In this document: positions 1-5,601 of the stretch, in pieces
Numbering within the stretch: the stretch's first letter is position 1
How the letters are laid out: every line of letters starts with the position of its first letter
Origin: SZUA-430 sp041477875
GTDB taxonomy: Bacteria > Pseudomonadota > Alphaproteobacteria > Micropepsales > Micropepsaceae
DNA: 5,932 nucleotides
Reading direction: 5' to 3'
Assembly (NCBI GenBank): GCA_041477875.1
Contig: JBGOVA010000233.1
Span: forward strand, 1-5,932
The notes under the pieces: generated by a model
Database searches by the model: none
The model's input: the letters and a program-made list of their open reading frames with translations, nothing else
What the model was told of the DNA's origin: nothing
Position numbers and translations under genes: made by a program

Positions 1-424
1 CCAAATGCTGTGTCTTCGGGTGATCGGGTTCGCCGAAGCGCAATGCGTTCAGCATCGCGATCGGACGGGCCCCCATCGTGAAGACGTCGCGCATGATGCC
101 GCCCACGCCGGTCGCTGCGCCTTGATAGGGCTCAATGAACGAGGGGTGGTTGTGGCTTTCCATTTTGAAGATGATCGCCTGGCCGTCGCCGATATCGATG
201 ACGCCGGCGTTCTCGCCCGGGCCCTGGATCACCCACGGCGCCGTCGTCGGCAATTTGCGCAGATGGACGCGCGAGGATTTGTAGGAGCAGTGCTCGCTCC
301 ACATCACCGAGAAGATGCCGAGTTCGGTCAGGTTCGGTGCGCGGTTCAGGACGCGCAGGATGTGGCGCCATTCGTCTTCGCTGAGGCCGTGTTCGACGGC
401 TTGCGCTTGGGTTGCGTCGCTCAC
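1..424 (-). CDS. purL: Phosphoribosylformylglycinamidine synthase subunit PurL, N-terminal part (cut by window edge)
   Basis: PurL is the ATP-dependent synthase subunit that converts FGAR to FGAM in cytoplasmic purine synthesis, using ammonia delivered by PurQ. Only the first 141 codons are present; family members of the small type run to roughly 700-750 residues. The visible part is diagnostic. MWSEHCSYKSSR at residues 41-52 carries a histidine (His45) in the conserved active-site segment. The block from MESHNHPS at 88-95 through EPYQGAATGVGGI at 98-110 to RDVFTMGARPIA at 112-123 is the PurL signature and includes nucleotide/metal-site residues. The start is GTG at 424-422. It overlaps the purQ stop as GTGA, the usual sign of translational coupling, so no separate ribosome binding site is needed. 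The gene is last of the visible pur genes. Identification is essentially certain; the C-terminal part cannot be assessed. Confidence 0.97.
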   Translation of the reverse strand, partial: MSDATQAQAVEHGLSEDEWRHILRVLNRAPNLTELGIFSVMWSEHCSYKSSRVHLRKLPTTAPWVIQGPGENAGVIDIGDGQAIIFKMESHNHPSFIEPYQGAATGVGGIMRDVFTMGARPIAMLNALRFGEPDHPKTQHL

Positions 425-1092
425 GAGAGGGCGCTCACCAAGCTGTCGAAGATGCCTTTGCCGTCGGTGCCGCCGAGAAGCGGGTCGGCGGCGCGTTCGG
501 GGTGGGGCATCAGCCCCAAGATCGTCCGTTTTTCGTTGAAGATGCCGGCGATGTTGCGCGCGGCGCCGTTCGGATTCTCGCCCTCGACATAGCGGAACGC
601 GATCCGACCATCGCCTTCGATGCGGTCGAGCGTTTCCTTGTCGGCGAAGTAGTTGCCGTCGCCGTGAGCGACCGGGATCTTTATCCTCTGGCCGGGCCTG
701 TAGCGCGCGGTGAACATCGTGTTCGAAGATTCGACCGTCATCGTCACGTTGCGCGAGGCGAATTTGAGGCTGGCATTGCGCATCAGGACGCCCGGCAGAA
801 GCTGTGTTTCGCAGAGAATCTGGAAGCCGTTGCAGATGCCGAGGATCGGCGTGCCTTTTTTCGCGCGATCGATCACATCCCGCACGATGGGGGAATGCGC
901 GGCCATTGCGCCGCAGCGCAAGTAGTCGCCGTAGGAAAAACCGCCGGGCAGCACGATGAGATCGAGGTCTTGGGGCAGGCTGGCCTCGGCGTGCCAGACC
1001 ATCGCGGGCGGTTTGCCGTTGGCTTGTTCGAGAGCGACGGCGACGTCGCGATCACAGTTCGAGGCGGGGAAGACGACAACGGCCGCTTTCAA
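421..1092 (-). CDS. purQ: Phosphoribosylformylglycinamidine synthase subunit PurQ (glutaminase)
   Basis: PurQ is the class I glutamine amidotransferase subunit of FGAM synthase. It hydrolyses glutamine and passes ammonia to PurL. The 223-residue length is normal for the separate bacterial subunit. The catalytic triad is visible: nucleophile Cys87 in GICNGFQ (85-91), and His197 and Glu199 in MPHPERA (195-201). The N-terminus KAAVVVFPASNCDRD and LPGGFSYGDYLRCGA (48-62) are typical of the family. The start is a TTG at 1092-1090. I chose it because the protein begins where the family does and because GAGGAGA lies 8 nt upstream. The stop overlaps the purL GTG by 4 bp. Upstream, 162 bp separate it from the DUF2059 gene, and an intrinsic terminator lies in that gap. 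purQL therefore needs read-through or a promoter within 1093-1202; I saw no convincing consensus promoter there. Confidence 0.97.
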   Translation of the reverse strand: MKAAVVVFPASNCDRDVAVALEQANGKPPAMVWHAEASLPQDLDLIVLPGGFSYGDYLRCGAMAAHSPIVRDVIDRAKKGTPILGICNGFQILCETQLLPGVLMRNASLKFASRNVTMTVESSNTMFTARYRPGQRIKIPVAHGDGNYFADKETLDRIEGDGRIAFRYVEGENPNGAARNIAGIFNEKRTILGLMPHPERAADPLLGGTDGKGIFDSLVSALS

Positions 1093-1100
1093 GGCGGGAA

Positions 1101-1107
1101 TCTCCTC
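1101..1107 (-). promoter_or_regulatory. Ribosome binding site of purQ
   Basis: Read on the minus strand this is GAGGAGA, a strong match to the anti-Shine-Dalgarno, ending 8 nt before the TTG at 1092. It decides the start, because no ATG or GTG in this frame lies at a suitable distance and the conserved PurQ N-terminus begins exactly here. A weak TTG initiation codon with a strong binding site may limit PurQ output; that is inference. Confidence 0.75.
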
Positions 1108-1202
1108 AAGGTGGCGCGCGCTTTAGATAGCCGCTCGATGGACGAAATGCGAGAGCGTGCGGGCGCGCCATTCCGTCTCGATAGGGTGCACCGAAAACAA
1201 GC

Positions 1203-1235
1203 AAAAAGGGCCGACACGCGGGGGGTGCCGGCCCT
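1203..1235 (-). terminator. Intrinsic terminator after the DUF2059 gene
   Basis: On the minus strand, AGGGCCG (1235-1229) pairs perfectly with CGGCCCT (1213-1207). The stem continues through a G-T wobble (1228 with 1214) and three more pairs (CAC with GTG), giving about 11 bp around a 7-nt loop. The 3' arm runs directly into five T residues (1207-1203). This is a textbook rho-independent terminator, starting 19 bp past the TAA of the DUF2059 gene. It would end or attenuate transcripts before purQ. The plus strand lacks the T-run, so it is one-directional. Confidence 0.82.
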
Positions 1236-1254
1236 GCGCGGGAGGGTGCGCGTG

Positions 1255-1785
1255 TTAGCTGATCAGCGCAGGCGGTTTGGTCAGCTGCTGCTGAAGGCGC
1301 TCTTGGATGCGCTTGCCGATGTCGACGCCCCAGTTGCGGCCGATCTCGGCGATTTCGCGCTGGAGGTCTTCCTGCTGGTTACGCAGGCGAACCCCGGCGG
1401 GCGAGCGGTGAAAGGCCGCGATCTGGCGCATGTCGTTGGCCGTGAAGCGGCGCGCCCAGGCCGACGCCATTTGCGTCAGGAGTTGATTGACGCCGATGGT
1501 CATTTCCTCGCGCATCGACTTTTCGATGATGCGGCGCGTGTCGATCGTCATCGACGGGAACTGCGACTGCAGCGCCTGCATCTGAATCGGGATCACGCGG
1601 TTGATCTGATCCGTGATCGACTCACGCCCACCCATGGCGTCGAGAAGATCGGCGGCTGCCGCCATGCGCGCATCCATGTCGGATGCGGTCACGGATTGCG
1701 CGTGCGCCGCGACCGCGGCGAACGGCAGAACCAGCAAAGCAAGGCACGTCACGCTTAAGACGGTGATGGAGCGCGTCATCAGCAT
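1255..1785 (-). CDS. DUF2059 domain secreted protein
   Basis: A 176-residue predicted periplasmic or exported protein of the DUF2059 family; the biochemical role of the family is not established. Residues 1-29 form a classical signal peptide: a basic start (MLMTRS), a hydrophobic core, and AHA before a likely cleavage at Gln30. The mature part is largely helical and charged. It ends with the family's most recognisable stretch, a FTANDMRQIAAF helix (114-125) leading into HRSPAG (126-131). Start choice is open. ATG at 1785 has GGGG only 2 nt upstream, whereas ATG at 1779 (Met3, giving MTRS) has the same AAAGGGG at 8 nt and may be the real start. The gene lies between purS and purQ, 73 bp after purS and 162 bp before purQ. 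It has a G-rich repeat in front and its own terminator behind, so it may be a separate unit rather than a true operon member. No link to purine synthesis is visible in the protein. Confidence 0.85.
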   Translation of the reverse strand: MLMTRSITVLSVTCLALLVLPFAAVAAHAQSVTASDMDARMAAAADLLDAMGGRESITDQINRVIPIQMQALQSQFPSMTIDTRRIIEKSMREEMTIGVNQLLTQMASAWARRFTANDMRQIAAFHRSPAGVRLRNQQEDLQREIAEIGRNWGVDIGKRIQERLQQQLTKPPALIS

Positions 1786-1800
1786 TACCCCTTTATGTGA

Positions 1801-1834
1801 CCCAGTTACCCAAATTCCCAGTTACCCAATTCCC
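1801..1834 (-). repeat. G-rich phased repeat / putative G-quadruplex upstream of the DUF2059 gene
   Basis: On the plus strand a 16-nt unit CCCAGTTACCCAAATT (1801-1816) is followed directly by a 15-nt near-copy CCCAGTTACCCAATT (1817-1831) and another CCC (1832-1834). On the minus strand, the sense strand of the downstream gene, this gives five GGG runs separated by loops of 4, 5, 5 and 5 nt. That fits the standard G3N1-7 quadruplex pattern. A further GGGG lies at 1791-1788 just before the start codon. The GGG runs recur about every 8 nt. The element occupies most of the 73-bp gap between purS and the DUF2059 gene, so it could act as a DNA or mRNA structure, as a tandem operator, or as both. 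Its function is inferred from position only. Confidence 0.6.
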
Positions 1835-1858
1835 TGGCAGCAAGAAAGTTCCCGCGAC

Positions 1859-2098
1859 CTACCTCAATTCGATCGCGTAGTTTTCGATTACGGTGTTGGC
1901 GAGGAGCTTTTCGCACATCTCGGAAAGGCGCGCGCGCGCACGCGACTGATCGGTCTCGGCGAGTTCGAGCTCGATCACCTTTCCTTGACGTACGTCACCC
2001 ACGCCGTCGAATCCCAGCCTTCCCAAAGCCTGCCCGATCGCCTTCCCCTGCGGATCGAGCACGCCCGACTTCAACATCACGGTGACGCGCGCTTTCAT
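1859..2098 (-). CDS. purS: Phosphoribosylformylglycinamidine synthase subunit PurS
   Basis: PurS is the small subunit that dimerises and bridges PurL and PurQ in the three-part FGAM synthase, helping ammonia pass between active sites. At 79 residues it has the normal family length. Its N-terminus MKARVTVMLKSGVLDPQGKA and the following GFDGVGDVRQGKVIELEL are the family signature. The C-terminal ANTVIENYAIEL is also typical. The ATG at 2098 is preceded by AGGA (2111-2108) at about 10 nt, overlapping the end of purC. Only 12 bp separate it from the purC stop, so the two are almost certainly co-transcribed. Unlike the usual purS-purQ adjacency, a DUF2059 gene and about 766 bp come between purS and purQ here. 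Confidence 0.96.
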   Translation of the reverse strand: MKARVTVMLKSGVLDPQGKAIGQALGRLGFDGVGDVRQGKVIELELAETDQSRARARLSEMCEKLLANTVIENYAIELR

Positions 2099-2110
2099 TC
2101 AACGAGAATC

Positions 2111-2875
2111 CTATTGGACAAGAACCGGGCCCTTTCTTTCGGTGTTCTGCAGTTCGGTCAGAATTCCCAATCGTTTCGCCACTTCACTGTAGGCTTCCGT
2201 CACGCCACCCAAATCTCTCCGGAAACGATCCTTATCCATTTTTTCGTTCGTGCGAACATCCCAGAGTCGCATCGAGTCCGGACTAATTTCGTCAGCGAGA
2301 ATGACACGCATCATCTCACCTTCCCAGAGCCTTCCGAATTCTATTTTGAAATCGATGAGTCTAATCCCCACACCGAGGAACAACCCTGACAAGAAGTCGT
2401 TGATTCGAATCGCCAGCGCAGTCATGTCGTCAAGTTCTTGGGGGCTTGCCCAACCGAATGCCGTGATGTGCTCTTCGCTAACCATCGGGTCGTGCAACTT
2501 GTCGTCTTTGAGGAAGAACTCGATGATTGATCGCGGGAGAGTCGTTCCTTCTTCGATCCCCAGCCTCGTCGACAACGATCCGGCGGCAACGTTTCGAACC
2601 ACAACTTCAAGTGGAATGATTTCAACCTCTCGGATGAGCTGCTCGCGCATATTCAGCCGGCGCACGAAATGATTCGGCACGCCGATCGCGGTCAGTTGCG
2701 TCATCAGATATTCCGAGATGCGATTGTTGAGGACGCCCTTGCCTTCGAGCACGGCTTTCTTCTTTGCGTCGAACGCGGTGGTGTCGTCCTTGAAGTATTG
2801 AACGAGAGTGCCGGGCTCGGGTCCTTCGTAAAGGATCTTCGCCTTGCCCTCGTAAACGAGCTTGCGGCTTTTCAT
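2111..2875 (-). CDS. purC: Phosphoribosylaminoimidazole-succinocarboxamide synthase (SAICAR synthetase) PurC
   Basis: PurC joins CAIR and aspartate using ATP to make SAICAR in cytoplasmic purine synthesis. With the start at the ATG at 2875 the product is 254 residues, the size I expect for alphaproteobacterial PurC. Family blocks in order: KLVYEGKAKILYEG (5-18, nucleotide-binding strand and loop), LNNRISEYLM (49-58), EVVVRNVAAGSLSTRLG (90-106), LKDDKLHDPMVSEEHI (122-137), LIDFKIEFG (173-181), LADEISPDSMRLWD (193-206) and DKDRFRRDLGG (214-224). The frame stays open upstream to 3067, and ATG at 2902 would add nine residues (MSTTTRIAP). I prefer 2875 because homology begins there, with a weak GGA 8 nt upstream. 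Base composition is lower in GC (about 51% over 2281-2640 by hand count) than its neighbours. Codons such as AGA, ATA, AGG and AGT occur near the C-terminal part. First gene of the visible pur cluster. Confidence 0.96.
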   Translation of the reverse strand: MKSRKLVYEGKAKILYEGPEPGTLVQYFKDDTTAFDAKKKAVLEGKGVLNNRISEYLMTQLTAIGVPNHFVRRLNMREQLIREVEIIPLEVVVRNVAAGSLSTRLGIEEGTTLPRSIIEFFLKDDKLHDPMVSEEHITAFGWASPQELDDMTALAIRINDFLSGLFLGVGIRLIDFKIEFGRLWEGEMMRVILADEISPDSMRLWDVRTNEKMDKDRFRRDLGGVTEAYSEVAKRLGILTELQNTERKGPVLVQ

Positions 2876-3053
2876 GGGTGCTATCCGGGTTGTCGTGGAC
2901 ATCAGCAGAAGAGTTTCCGCATCAGCCACCGCCTCAAACGGCAGAGCGCCCGCGGGGGTTTTGGCTTGGTCCCACGAGCGCTGAGCGAGACTAGCCCATG
3001 GCTGCTGCCACGCACAATGCGCGGGCGTTGCGTCCACGGGCATGCTTGACCTA

Positions 3054-3067
3054 GTGTCCGGCGACAC
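3054..3067. repeat. Short inverted repeat in the divergent promoter region
   Basis: GTGTC (3054-3058) and GACAC (3063-3067) are a perfect 5-bp inverted repeat around CGGC. It lies just after the candidate -35 box TTGACC and 41 bp before the zeta-subunit ATG, a sensible place for a repressor operator. At this length in GC-rich DNA it could be chance. I know of no regulator with this exact site. Confidence 0.3.
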
Positions 3068-3094
3068 CGATTTCCAGTGAATTGCCAGAGTCTT

Positions 3095-3099
3095 AGGAG
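3095..3099 (+). promoter_or_regulatory. Ribosome binding site of the zeta-subunit gene
   Basis: AGGAG ends 9 nt before the ATG at 3109. It supports that start, which also gives the family's conserved N-terminus. Confidence 0.75.
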
Positions 3100-3108
3100 T
3101 CCTGCCCG

Positions 3109-3432
3109 ATGACCAGTTTCGACAAGCGCCGCGAGGGGTATGAAAGTAAATTCGCCCACGACCAGGAGCTCAAATTCAAGGCCATGGCGCGCCGGAACAA
3201 GCTGCTCGGTTTGTGGGCGGCGGAGAAGATGGGGCTGGCGGGCGCTGCCGCCGACGACTACGCGAAAGAGGTGGTGAAGGCCGACATCGAAGAGGCGGGC
3301 GAAGAAGACGTCTTCCGCAAGGTTCGCCGCGACTTCGATGCCAAGAAGATCGCCGTCTCCGACCACCAGATCCGGCGCGAGATGGATGAGTTGTTGGCGA
3401 CCGCCGTGGAGCAGATTCAGGCGACGAAGTGA
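3109..3432 (+). CDS. ATP synthase F1 inhibitor, zeta subunit (DUF1476 family)
   Basis: This 107-residue protein belongs to the DUF1476 family. Its Paracoccus denitrificans member is the zeta subunit that blocks ATP hydrolysis by the alphaproteobacterial F1Fo-ATPase, much as IF1 does in mitochondria. In that protein the disordered N-terminus is the inhibitory part and the rest is a helical bundle. Here the same layout is visible. The N-terminus MTSFDKRREGYESKFAHD (1-18) is followed by ELKFKAMARRNKLLGLWAAE (20-39), then YAKEVVKADIEEAGEEDVFR (51-70) and a charged C-terminal helix ending at residue 107. The length matches the family. The gene is divergent from purC, an arrangement I recall as common in Alphaproteobacteria. 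No terminator is evident in the 84 bp before the next gene, so read-through is possible. The family call is firm; inhibitory activity in this organism is inferred. Confidence 0.93.
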   Translation: MTSFDKRREGYESKFAHDQELKFKAMARRNKLLGLWAAEKMGLAGAAADDYAKEVVKADIEEAGEEDVFRKVRRDFDAKKIAVSDHQIRREMDELLATAVEQIQATK

Positions 3433-3474
3433 GGTTTCGCGTGCGGCGGATTGCGCGGGACAAACAAACTCGTG

Positions 3475-3480
3475 CCTAGG
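3475..3480. promoter_or_regulatory. CCTAGG palindrome upstream of the PQQ dehydrogenase gene
   Basis: The 84-bp gap 3433-3516 holds a CCTAGG core followed by TAGTATT, 36 bp before the dehydrogenase ATG. It is AT-richer than its surroundings (3458-3498) and could contain the promoter or a regulator site. The flanks of the palindrome are not symmetrical and no well-spaced -35/-10 pair was found, so this is only a candidate. Confidence 0.2.
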
Positions 3481-3516
3481 TAGTATTCCACAAGTTTCTT
3501 CGGGGGCTTGCGGGCT

Positions 3517-5601
3517 ATGGGACGATCAGCGGTCTTCTTCATCTTCGTTTTGATGTGCGCGGGCGTGGTACGCGCGGACGCCGGGTGGTCGTATTACGGT
3601 GGCGACGAAGGCGGGTTGCGTTACAGCCCGGCGGCGCAGATCACGCCGGAGAACGTCGACGATCTCGTTCCCGCCTGGACGTTCAGCACCGGGGACATGA
3701 AGCGGCGCGACGAGAAGACCATGCGCCGCGCGTCGACGCAGGCGACGCCCATTCTGGTTCAAGACAAGCTGTTGGTCTGCACGCCGTTCAACGAGGTTAT
3801 CGCGCTCGATCCGGCGACAGGGCAGCAACTCTGGCGTTTCGATTCCAAGCTTGTGACCGAAGGGGTATTCCCGGCCAACAAGTTCAACTGCCGCGGCGTG
3901 GCGACATGGAGCACCACCGAACCTTCGTTCAGGAACCGCGGCTGCGGCGAGCGGGTGCTTGCGGCAACAAACGATGCGCGCGTGATCGCGCTCGATCTCA
4001 ACACCGGTAAGCCGTGCGCCGAGTTCGGCACGAACGGCGAGGTCAAGATCGATCCGGGCATGGAACTCAAATGGCCCGGCGAATATCAGATCACATCGGC
4101 GCCCGTCGTGATCGGCGACGTCGTCGTCATCGGTTCGGCGATCTGCGACAATGCGCGCGTCGTTGCGCCGCGCGGCACGGTGCATGCGTTCGACGTGCGC
4201 ACGGGTGCCGCGAAGTGGTCTTGGGATCCCGTGCCGCGCGACCCGAAGGATCCCGCCGCCGCGACGTGGGGCGAGGGCTACAAGGACGTCGGCCACGCCA
4301 ATGTGTGGGCGCCGATGTCGGTCGATTCCAAGCGCGGGCTCGTCTTCCTGCCGACATCGTCGCCCAGTCCCGATTTCTTCGGCGGCCTACGGCCCGGCGA
4401 CAACAAGCATGCGAACAGCGTCGTGGCGCTGAAGGGCGACACGGGCGAGCTCGTCTGGGCCTATCAGACCGTGCATCACGACGTGTGGGATTACGACATT
4501 CCCGCGCAGCCGACGCTGGCGACGATCGACGTCGACGGCGCGAAGCGGGACGTCGTCATCCAGCCGACGAAGCAGGGCTTCATCTTCGTCTTGGACCGCG
4601 ACACGGGCGTGCCCGTCTTTCCCGTCGAAGAGAAACCCGTGCCGCAAGGCGGTGCCGAAGGCGAGGCTTTGTCGCCGACGCAGCCTTATCCGACGCATAT
4701 CCCGGCGCTCGTGCCGCAGACGCTGGCGCCGGACGATGCGTTCGGGCTGACGCCGTGGGACCGCGGGGCGTGCCGCGAGCGATTTGCACGCGCGCGGGCC
4801 GAAGGCCTTTACACGCCGCCGTCGTTGCAGGGCACGATCCTCTTCCCGATGACGGCGGGCGGAATCAATTGGGGTGGGATCGCGTTCGACCCGGTGAAGC
4901 AGATCATCTACGCCAACACGACGCGCGCGCCGCACCTGATCACTTTGTTTCCGTCCGAGAAATTCGACGAACTCGACAAGAAGTATCCGGACAAGGAAGT
5001 CTCGCCGCAGACTGGCGCGCCCTACGGCATGATCCGCGAACTCGTGGATTCGCCGTTCGGCGTGCCGTGCAATCCGCCGCCGTGGGGCGTGCTCGCGGCG
5101 GTCGACATGAAGAGCGGCAAGGTGTTGTGGGAGTCGACGCTCGGCACGCTCGAGGAGATCGCGCCGCTCTCGATCGCCTTCAAATGGGGCACGCCGACGC
5201 TCGGCGGCTCGCTGATCACCGGGGGCGGGCTCGTCTTCATCGGCGCGGCGATGGACAAGTATCTGCGCGCGTTCGACGCAAAGACGGGCGAGGAGCTTTG
5301 GCAAGGGCGGCTGCCGGCGACGGGTTTTGCGACGCCGATGACCTACGAGTGGCAAGGGCGCCAATTCGTCGTGATCGCGGCCGGCGGACACGGGCAGGTG
5401 GGTACGGCGCCCGGCGACAGCTTCGTCGCGTTCGCGCTGCCGAAGCCCGGCGAAGCGAAGCCGACATGGTGGTCGCGTCATATCGATCGGCCGGGCGGGC
5501 GCATGTGGATCAACTTCGCGCTGATCTTCGCCGGCACACTCGTCCTCGTGGGCGGGTCGTGGTGGTTGATCAGGCGCTGGCGGCGGCGCTCAAGAAATTA
5601 G
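3517..5601 (+). CDS. Membrane-anchored PQQ-dependent dehydrogenase (glucose dehydrogenase-like)
   Basis: A quinoprotein that would oxidise a sugar or polyol in the periplasm and pass electrons to the quinone pool. From ATG 3517 it has 694 residues; a TTG three codons earlier is less likely. Residues 1-22 are a signal peptide (cleavage after Ala20 or Ala22). Residues 23-640 form the eight-bladed propeller, with docking repeats such as ALDPATGQQLW (96-106), AFDVRTGAAKW (224-234), ALKGDTGELVW (304-314), AVDMKSGKVLW (528-538) and AFDAKTGEELW (585-595). Compared with E. coli Gcd as I recall it, these residues are kept: Arg126 (R266), Asp211-Asn212 (D354-N355, metal), Trp264 (W404), catalytic Asp325 (D466), Lys352 (K493), Asn467 (N607) and His625 (H775). 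Ser284 replaces T424 and Lys122 replaces His262. The five N-terminal membrane helices of Gcd are missing. Instead residues 664-685 form one C-terminal membrane segment followed by RRWRRRSRN, predicting a cytoplasmic tail. No CXXCH haem motif is present. The substrate is unknown; quinate- or polyol-type is possible. Confidence 0.9.
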   Translation: MGRSAVFFIFVLMCAGVVRADAGWSYYGGDEGGLRYSPAAQITPENVDDLVPAWTFSTGDMKRRDEKTMRRASTQATPILVQDKLLVCTPFNEVIALDPATGQQLWRFDSKLVTEGVFPANKFNCRGVATWSTTEPSFRNRGCGERVLAATNDARVIALDLNTGKPCAEFGTNGEVKIDPGMELKWPGEYQITSAPVVIGDVVVIGSAICDNARVVAPRGTVHAFDVRTGAAKWSWDPVPRDPKDPAAATWGEGYKDVGHANVWAPMSVDSKRGLVFLPTSSPSPDFFGGLRPGDNKHANSVVALKGDTGELVWAYQTVHHDVWDYDIPAQPTLATIDVDGAKRDVVIQPTKQGFIFVLDRDTGVPVFPVEEKPVPQGGAEGEALSPTQPYPTHIPALVPQTLAPDDAFGLTPWDRGACRERFARARAEGLYTPPSLQGTILFPMTAGGINWGGIAFDPVKQIIYANTTRAPHLITLFPSEKFDELDKKYPDKEVSPQTGAPYGMIRELVDSPFGVPCNPPPWGVLAAVDMKSGKVLWESTLGTLEEIAPLSIAFKWGTPTLGGSLITGGGLVFIGAAMDKYLRAFDAKTGEELWQGRLPATGFATPMTYEWQGRQFVVIAAGGHGQVGTAPGDSFVAFALPKPGEAKPTWWSRHIDRPGGRMWINFALIFAGTLVLVGGSWWLIRRWRRRSRN

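Larger units (their letters stand above)
2876..3108. promoter_or_regulatory. Divergent intergenic region between purC and the zeta-subunit gene
   Basis: This 233-bp spacer must hold the promoters for the pur genes (leftward) and the ATPase-inhibitor gene (rightward). On the minus strand, TTGTGC (3017-3012) and TAGTCT (2993-2988) are separated by 18 nt and could be a weak sigma-70-type promoter for purC, about 115-140 bp upstream of its ATG. On the plus strand, TTGACC (3046-3051) is a fair -35 box, but the hexamer 17 nt later, GATTTC, is a poor -10. No riboswitch or terminator fold was recognised. The minus strand is open in the purC frame as far as 3067, but the implied extra residues do not resemble PurC. 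Confidence 0.4.

Noticed and set aside
412..1758. Plus-strand open frame of 448 codons antisense to purQ and the DUF2059 gene
   Set aside because: It covers two well-supported minus-strand genes and the terminator. Its translation is Arg/Ala/Asp-rich without any family motif, as expected for the antisense of GC-rich coding DNA.
2876..3067. In-frame extension of PurC to a 318-residue protein
   Set aside because: The extra 64 residues do not look like PurC and would use up most of the divergent promoter region. The family N-terminus starts at the ATG at 2875.
2902..3366. Minus-strand open frame antisense to the zeta-subunit gene
   Set aside because: It mirrors the well-supported DUF1476 gene and ends in the promoter spacer; no family features.
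3451..3486. Possible sigma-70 promoter TTGCGC ... TAGTAT before the PQQ dehydrogenase
   Set aside because: The spacing between the two boxes is 24 nt, too long for a normal promoter, and no better pair was found.
3433..3516. Search for a terminator after the zeta-subunit gene
   Set aside because: Only short GC-rich partial pairings and no T-run were seen, so none is reported.
4387..5481. Minus-strand open frame of 364 codons opposite the PQQ dehydrogenase
   Set aside because: Arg-rich low-complexity translation, no homology recognised, entirely antisense to a confident gene.
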